From NCBI RefSeq assembly GCF_001667925.1, contig NZ_LZJR01000042.1, positions 1-37,401 of the forward strand: a DNA stretch of 37,401 nucleotides, read 5' to 3'. The translations under genes and the position numbers were made by a program. The stretch's first letter is position 1. Each line of letters starts with the position of its first letter. Of this stretch, positions 33,760 to 37,401 are shown in pieces. The stretch is from Mycobacterium sp. E2479. Lineage in GTDB: Bacteria > Actinomycetota > Actinomycetes > Mycobacteriales > Mycobacteriaceae. Under the pieces are notes generated by a model, which made no database searches, had not been told where the DNA came from, and saw only the letters and a list, made by a program, of their open reading frames with translations.

Positions 33760-35388
33760 ATGTCGGATACGCATGTCGTCACCAACCAGGTTCCTCCGCT
33801 GGAGAACTACAACCCCGCAACGTCCGCGGTGCTCGTCGAGGCACTGATCCGCGAGGGCGGGGAATGGGGCTCAGAGGAGGTGAACGAGGTCGGTGCGATC
33901 GCAGGCGGCCACGAGGCCCAGCGGTGGGGTGAACTCGCCGACCGCAACCGGCCCATTTTGCACACGCACGACAAATACGGTCATCGCCTCGACGAGGTCG
34001 AATACGACCCGGCCTACCACGAGCTGATGCGCACGGCGATCGCCGGCGGCATCCACGCCGCGCCGTGGGCCGATGACCGGCCGGGCGCACATGTGGTGCG
34101 GGCCGCCAAGATGTCGGTCTGGAACGTCGAGCCCGGCCACACCTGCCCGATCTCGATGACTTACGCCGTGGTCCCCGCGCTGCGTTACAACCCGGAGCTC
34201 GCGGCGGTCTACGAGCCCCTGCTGACCAGCCGTGAATACGACCCCGAACTCAAACTGGCCACCACTAAGCGGGGCATCACCGCCGGCATGTCGATGACCG
34301 AGAAGCAGGGCGGTTCCGACGTGCGCGCCGGGACCACGCAGGCGACCCCGAACGGTGACGGCAGCTACAGCCTGACCGGGCACAAGTGGTTCACCTCGGC
34401 GCCGATGTGCGACATCTTCCTGGTGCTCGCGCAGGCTCCCGGCGGCCTGTCCTGCTTCATGTTGCCGCGGGTGCTGCCCGACGGCACGCGCAACCGAATG
34501 TTTTTGCAGCGGCTCAAAGACAAGCTCGGCAACCACGCCAATGCCTCCAGCGAGGTCGAATACGACGGTGCCATCGCGTGGCTGGTCGGTGAGGAGGGTC
34601 GCGGCGTCCCCACCATCATCGAGATGGTCAACCTCACCCGCCTGGACTGCACCCTGGGCAGCGCCACCAGCATGCGCACCGGCCTGACCCGCGCCATCCA
34701 TCACGCGCAGCACCGAAAGGCGTTCGGCGCGTATCTGATCGACCAACCGTTGATGCGCAACGTGCTCGCCGACCTCGCCGTGGAGGCCGAGGCCGCCACC
34801 ATCGTCGCGATGCGGATGGCCGGCGCCACCGACAAGGCGTTGCGCGGGGACGACCAGGAGGCGCTGCTGCGCCGCATCGGTTTGGCGGCCAGCAAGTACT
34901 GGGTGTGCAAGCGCGCCACCCCGCACGCCGCCGAGGCGCTGGAATGCCTGGGCGGCAACGGTTACGTCGAGGAATCGGGCATGCCGCGACTGTTCCGTGA
35001 GGCCCCGCTGATGGGCATCTGGGAGGGCTCGGGCAACGTCAGCGCGCTGGACACGTTGCGCGCCATGGCAACTCGCCCCGAATGCGTCGAGGTGCTGTTC
35101 ACCGAACTGTCCGAGAGCGCCGCGGCCGACCCGCGACTGGGCGCTCACGTCGACCGCCTGCGGGCAGACCTGGGCGATCTGGACACCATCGCGCACCGGG
35201 CCCGTAAGGTCGCCGAGGACATCTGCCTGGCGCTGCAGGGCTCGCTGCTGGTGCGCCACGGCCACCCCGCCGTCGCCGAGGCCTTCCTGACGACCCGTCT
35301 CGACCGCCAGTGGGGCGGGGCATACGGCACCATGCCCACCGGCCTGGATCTGGCCCCAATCCTCGAGCGTGCTCTGGTAAAGGGATGA
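33760..35388 (+). CDS. fadE8: Acyl-CoA dehydrogenase FadE8 (AidB-like)
   Basis: 542 residues, the same length as Mtb FadE8 (Rv0672). FAD and substrate-binding motifs include SMTEKQGGSDVRAGTTQA, then LTGHKWFTSAP, and the C-terminal ECLGGNGYVEESGMPRL. The AidB-type active-site region PLMGIWEGSGNVSALD carries the glutamate. It catalyses alpha,beta-dehydrogenation of an acyl-CoA; AidB relatives also bind DNA. Its stop overlaps the ATG of echA4 (ATGA), and it leads a four-gene operon with two enoyl-CoA hydratases and a PaaX-like regulator. Confidence 0.96.
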   Translation: MSDTHVVTNQVPPLENYNPATSAVLVEALIREGGEWGSEEVNEVGAIAGGHEAQRWGELADRNRPILHTHDKYGHRLDEVEYDPAYHELMRTAIAGGIHAAPWADDRPGAHVVRAAKMSVWNVEPGHTCPISMTYAVVPALRYNPELAAVYEPLLTSREYDPELKLATTKRGITAGMSMTEKQGGSDVRAGTTQATPNGDGSYSLTGHKWFTSAPMCDIFLVLAQAPGGLSCFMLPRVLPDGTRNRMFLQRLKDKLGNHANASSEVEYDGAIAWLVGEEGRGVPTIIEMVNLTRLDCTLGSATSMRTGLTRAIHHAQHRKAFGAYLIDQPLMRNVLADLAVEAEAATIVAMRMAGATDKALRGDDQEALLRRIGLAASKYWVCKRATPHAAEALECLGGNGYVEESGMPRLFREAPLMGIWEGSGNVSALDTLRAMATRPECVEVLFTELSESAAADPRLGAHVDRLRADLGDLDTIAHRARKVAEDICLALQGSLLVRHGHPAVAEAFLTTRLDRQWGGAYGTMPTGLDLAPILERALVKG

Positions 35389-36323
35389 CCCACGCGATCA
35401 GGCCGGTCGACTTCGACGACCTGAAGACGATGACCTACGAGGTCACCGATCGGGTCGCCCGGATCACCTTCAACCGGCCGGAAAAGGGCAACGCGATCGT
35501 CGCGGACACCCCGCTGGAGCTCTCGGCGTTGGTCGAGCGCGCCGATTTGGATCCCAACGTGCACGTGATCCTGGTGGCGGGCCGCGGCGAGGGCTTCTGC
35601 GCCGGTTTCGACCTGAGCGCGTACGCCGACCGCACCAGCTCGGCCGGCGGGACCGGCGCCTACGCGGGCACCGTCCTCAGCGGAAAGACCCAGGCGGTCA
35701 ACCACATACCCGACCAGCCGTGGGACCCCATGATCGACTACCAGATGATGAGCCGGTTCGTGCGTGGCTTCTCCAGCCTGATGCACGCCGACAAGCCGAC
35801 GGTGGTCAAGATCCACGGTTACTGCGTGGCCGGGGGCACGGACATCGCGCTGCACGCCGACCAGGTGATCGCGGCCGCCGACGCCAAGATCGGCTACCCG
35901 CCGACGCGGGTCTGGGGCGTCCCGGCGGCGGGCCTGTGGGCGCACCGCCTCGGCGACCAGCGCGCCAAGCGCCTGCTGTTCACCGGCGACTGCATCACCG
36001 GCGCGCAGGCCGCCGAATGGGGCCTGGCGGTCGAGGCGCCGGACGCCAAGGATCTCGACGAGCGCACCGAGCGGCTGGTCGAACGGATCGCCGCGGTACC
36101 CGTAAACCAGTTGATCATGGTGAAGCTGGCGCTGAATTCGGCGCTGCTGCAACAGGGCGTGGCCACCAGTCGCATGGTCAGCACCGTGTTCGACGGCGTC
36201 GCCCGGCACACCCCGGAGGGCCACGCCTTCGTCGCCGACGCGACCGAGCACGGTTTCCGGGAAGCGGTACGACATCGCGACGAGCCCTTCGGCGACCACG
36301 GCCGTCGCGCATCCGGAGTGTAG
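35385..36323 (+). CDS. echA4: Enoyl-CoA hydratase/isomerase EchA4
   Basis: 312 residues, as in Mtb EchA4 (Rv0673). The crotonase oxyanion-hole segments are VILVAGRGEGFCAGFDLSAY and IHGYCVAGGTDIALHAD. The usual catalytic glutamates of hydratases are not evident at the second position (PPTRVWGVPAAG), so it may be an isomerase or another crotonase-type enzyme. The start ATG at 35385 overlaps the fadE8 stop. It likely acts after FadE8 in breakdown of an acyl-CoA. Confidence 0.94.
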   Translation: MTHAIRPVDFDDLKTMTYEVTDRVARITFNRPEKGNAIVADTPLELSALVERADLDPNVHVILVAGRGEGFCAGFDLSAYADRTSSAGGTGAYAGTVLSGKTQAVNHIPDQPWDPMIDYQMMSRFVRGFSSLMHADKPTVVKIHGYCVAGGTDIALHADQVIAAADAKIGYPPTRVWGVPAAGLWAHRLGDQRAKRLLFTGDCITGAQAAEWGLAVEAPDAKDLDERTERLVERIAAVPVNQLIMVKLALNSALLQQGVATSRMVSTVFDGVARHTPEGHAFVADATEHGFREAVRHRDEPFGDHGRRASGV

Positions 36324-36325
36324 CC

Positions 36326-37045
36326 ATGCCGGATATGACAGCACGGTCGGTGGTGCTCAGCGTACTGCTCGGCGCACATCCCGCACACGCTCGTGCCAAC
36401 GAATTGATAAAGCTCACTTCCGATTTCGGCATCAAGGAGTCGACGCTGCGGGTGGCGCTGACCCGCATGGTCGGTGCCGGCGATCTGGTTCGCTCCGCCG
36501 ACGGCTATCGGCTCTCGGATCGCCTACTCGCCCGCCAGCGGCGGCAGGACGACGCCATCGACCCGCGGGTCCGACCCTGGCAAGGGGAGTGGGTCACGCT
36601 CATCGTGACCAGCGTCGGGAAGGACGCGCGCACCCGCGCGGCACTGCGGTCGACACTGCACGACAAGCGCTTCGGTGAACTCCGGGAAGGCGTGTGGATG
36701 CGCCCCGACAACATCGACGCGGAGCCCGGCCCCGAGGTCACCGCCCAGGCGAGGGTGCTGCGGGCGCGCGACGACGACCCCGCCGAGCTGGCCGCGCAGC
36801 TGTGGGACCTGCCCGCATGGGCCCGGGCCGGCCGTCGGCTGCTCGACGAGATGGCCGCGGCGCCAGACATTCCGGGCCGTTTTCTGGTGGCCGCGGCGAC
36901 GGTCCGGCACCTGCTCACTGACCCGGTGCTGCCCGACGAGTTGCTGCCGGCCGACTGGCCCGGCGCCCGGTTGCGCGCGGCCTACCACGACTTCGCCGCT
37001 GAGCTGCTGTGGCGGCGCGAACCACTATTTGCGGAGGCGACATGA
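36326..37045 (+). CDS. PaaX-family transcriptional regulator
   Basis: 239 residues, in the position of Mtb Rv0674 (240 residues). The N-terminal winged helix is SVVLSVLLGAHPAHARANELIKLTSDFGIKESTLRVALTRMV, split here as residues about 7-48. The PaaX central domain follows (WQGEWVTLIVTS, then FGELREGVWMRPDN), and the C-terminal part holds WARAGRRLLDEM and FLVAAATVRHLLTDPVLPDE. PaaX proteins repress phenylacetyl-CoA-type catabolic genes and respond to a CoA ester; here it is embedded between the enoyl-CoA hydratases and probably regulates this operon. ATG at 36326 follows the echA4 stop by two bases. Confidence 0.9.
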   Translation: MPDMTARSVVLSVLLGAHPAHARANELIKLTSDFGIKESTLRVALTRMVGAGDLVRSADGYRLSDRLLARQRRQDDAIDPRVRPWQGEWVTLIVTSVGKDARTRAALRSTLHDKRFGELREGVWMRPDNIDAEPGPEVTAQARVLRARDDDPAELAAQLWDLPAWARAGRRLLDEMAAAPDIPGRFLVAAATVRHLLTDPVLPDELLPADWPGARLRAAYHDFAAELLWRREPLFAEAT

Positions 37046-37214
37046 CTGATCCGGTGCGTATCGAGCGCAATGGCCCGGTGACCACGGTCATCATCAACCG
37101 GCCCGCGGCGCGCAATGCGGTCAACGGCCCGACGGCCGCCGCGCTGCACTCGGCGTTCGAGGAGTTCGACCGCGACGACACCGCATCGGTGGCGGTGCTG
37201 TGGGGCGATAACGG
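37042..37214 (+). CDS. echA5: Enoyl-CoA hydratase EchA5 (5' part only)
   Basis: 57 codons remain (MTDPVRIERNGPVTTVIINR, ending VAVLWGDNG). This is the N-terminal crotonase strand region of Mtb EchA5 (Rv0675). The ATG overlaps the PaaX-like stop as ATGA, so it is the fourth gene of the fadE8 operon. After 37214 the sequence stops continuing the gene and instead folds back onto the other strand, so the remaining frame (FGQHHPRRA...) is not real EchA5. Confidence 0.85.
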
Positions 37215-37401
37215 GTTTGGACAGCACCATCCGCGTCGGGCCCATCGGGCCGGGGCCGGTGCGATGCACGGCGTTGGCGTCGGGTGTGCCGAAGGCCTTC
37301 AAATCCGCTCCGGCGCAGAATGTTCCGTTATCGCCCCACAGCACCGCCACCGATGCGGTGTCGTCGCGGTCGAACTCCTCGAACGCCGAGTGCAGCGCGG
37401 C
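37138..37401. repeat. 77-bp exact inverted repeat (fold-back) at the right end
   Basis: 37138-37214 and 37325-37401 are exact reverse complements, with a 110-base centre. Both arms are echA5 DNA. Confidence 0.95.
37204..37401 (-). pseudogene. echA5: echA5 codons 33-98, inverted copy
   Basis: Read from 37401 on the minus strand, 66 codons follow in frame: AALHSAFEEFDRDD, then WGDNGTFCAGADLKAFGTPD, then PMGPTRMVLSKPVIA. This continues EchA5 past the point where the plus strand breaks off, including the oxyanion-hole motif TFCAGADL. It is therefore the downstream part of the same gene, present in the wrong orientation. Confidence 0.85.

Noticed and set aside
36982..37350. 122-codon minus-strand frame that starts with a crotonase motif
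   Set aside because: It is a product of the fold-back: real echA5 sequence joined to antisense echA5 and PaaX-gene DNA.

Overview
The window is chromosomal DNA of a Mycobacterium, most likely a slow-growing non-tuberculous species. Gene order and protein sequences follow the M. tuberculosis (Mtb) interval Rv0634c to Rv0675 almost gene for gene. The DNA is GC-rich, GTG and TTG starts are common, and mycolic-acid genes are present. No insertion sequence, phage gene or CRISPR array was seen. Mtb comparisons are from memory, not from a search.

Layout. 1-1639: a truncated membrane protein gene, a glyoxalase-II-like hydrolase, and a divergent VapB-like antitoxin without a toxin. 1792-3866: tRNA-Thr, tRNA-Met, rpmG, the hadABC dehydratase genes of mycolic-acid elongation, and tRNA-Trp. 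3961-6529: secE, nusG, rplK, rplA. 6555-12917 (all minus strand): an ABC1/UbiB-like kinase, lipG, two mycolic-acid methyltransferases (mmaA1-like and mmaA4-like), a tandem YCII/DGPF protein, and an ECF42-type sigma factor. The last two are not at this place in Mtb, and mmaA2 and mmaA3 are missing. 12935-19833: a DinB-fold protein, then a GH38 alpha-mannosidase, a 'FabD2'-labelled protein and a ROK kinase in a likely operon, then a DUF1772 membrane protein. 19842-21193: rplJ-rplL with promoter, L10 leader, attenuator and terminator. 21201-24619: a TetR regulator divergent from a carotenoid oxygenase, then mkl (mceG). 24620-32580: rpoB promoter, rpoB, rpoC and a strong palindromic terminator. 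32597-33711: short repeats, endonuclease IV (nfo), and the remains of an lpqP esterase gene. 33760-37214: the fadE8-echA4-paaX-like-echA5 operon, joined by ATGA overlaps.

How the genes fit together. The core is the information-processing cluster: three tRNAs, SecE, NusG, L33, L11, L1, L10, L7/L12, RpoB and RpoC. Threaded through it are envelope-lipid genes (hadABC, mmaA, mkl), a glycan-degradation trio (GH38, FabD2-like, ROK) and a beta-oxidation-like operon.

Most notable points. (1) The right end is an exact 77-bp inverted repeat that folds echA5 back on itself; this is probably an assembly or amplification artefact at a contig end. (2) An ECF42 sigma factor is coupled to a fused two-domain DGPF protein, with a candidate self-recognised promoter, inserted next to mycolic-acid genes. 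(3) Six genes have a TANNNT hexamer exactly 6-7 nt before the start codon, implying leaderless mRNAs. (4) lpqP is a decayed pseudogene. (5) The Mtb toxin-antitoxin/atsD block between mkl and rpoB is absent.
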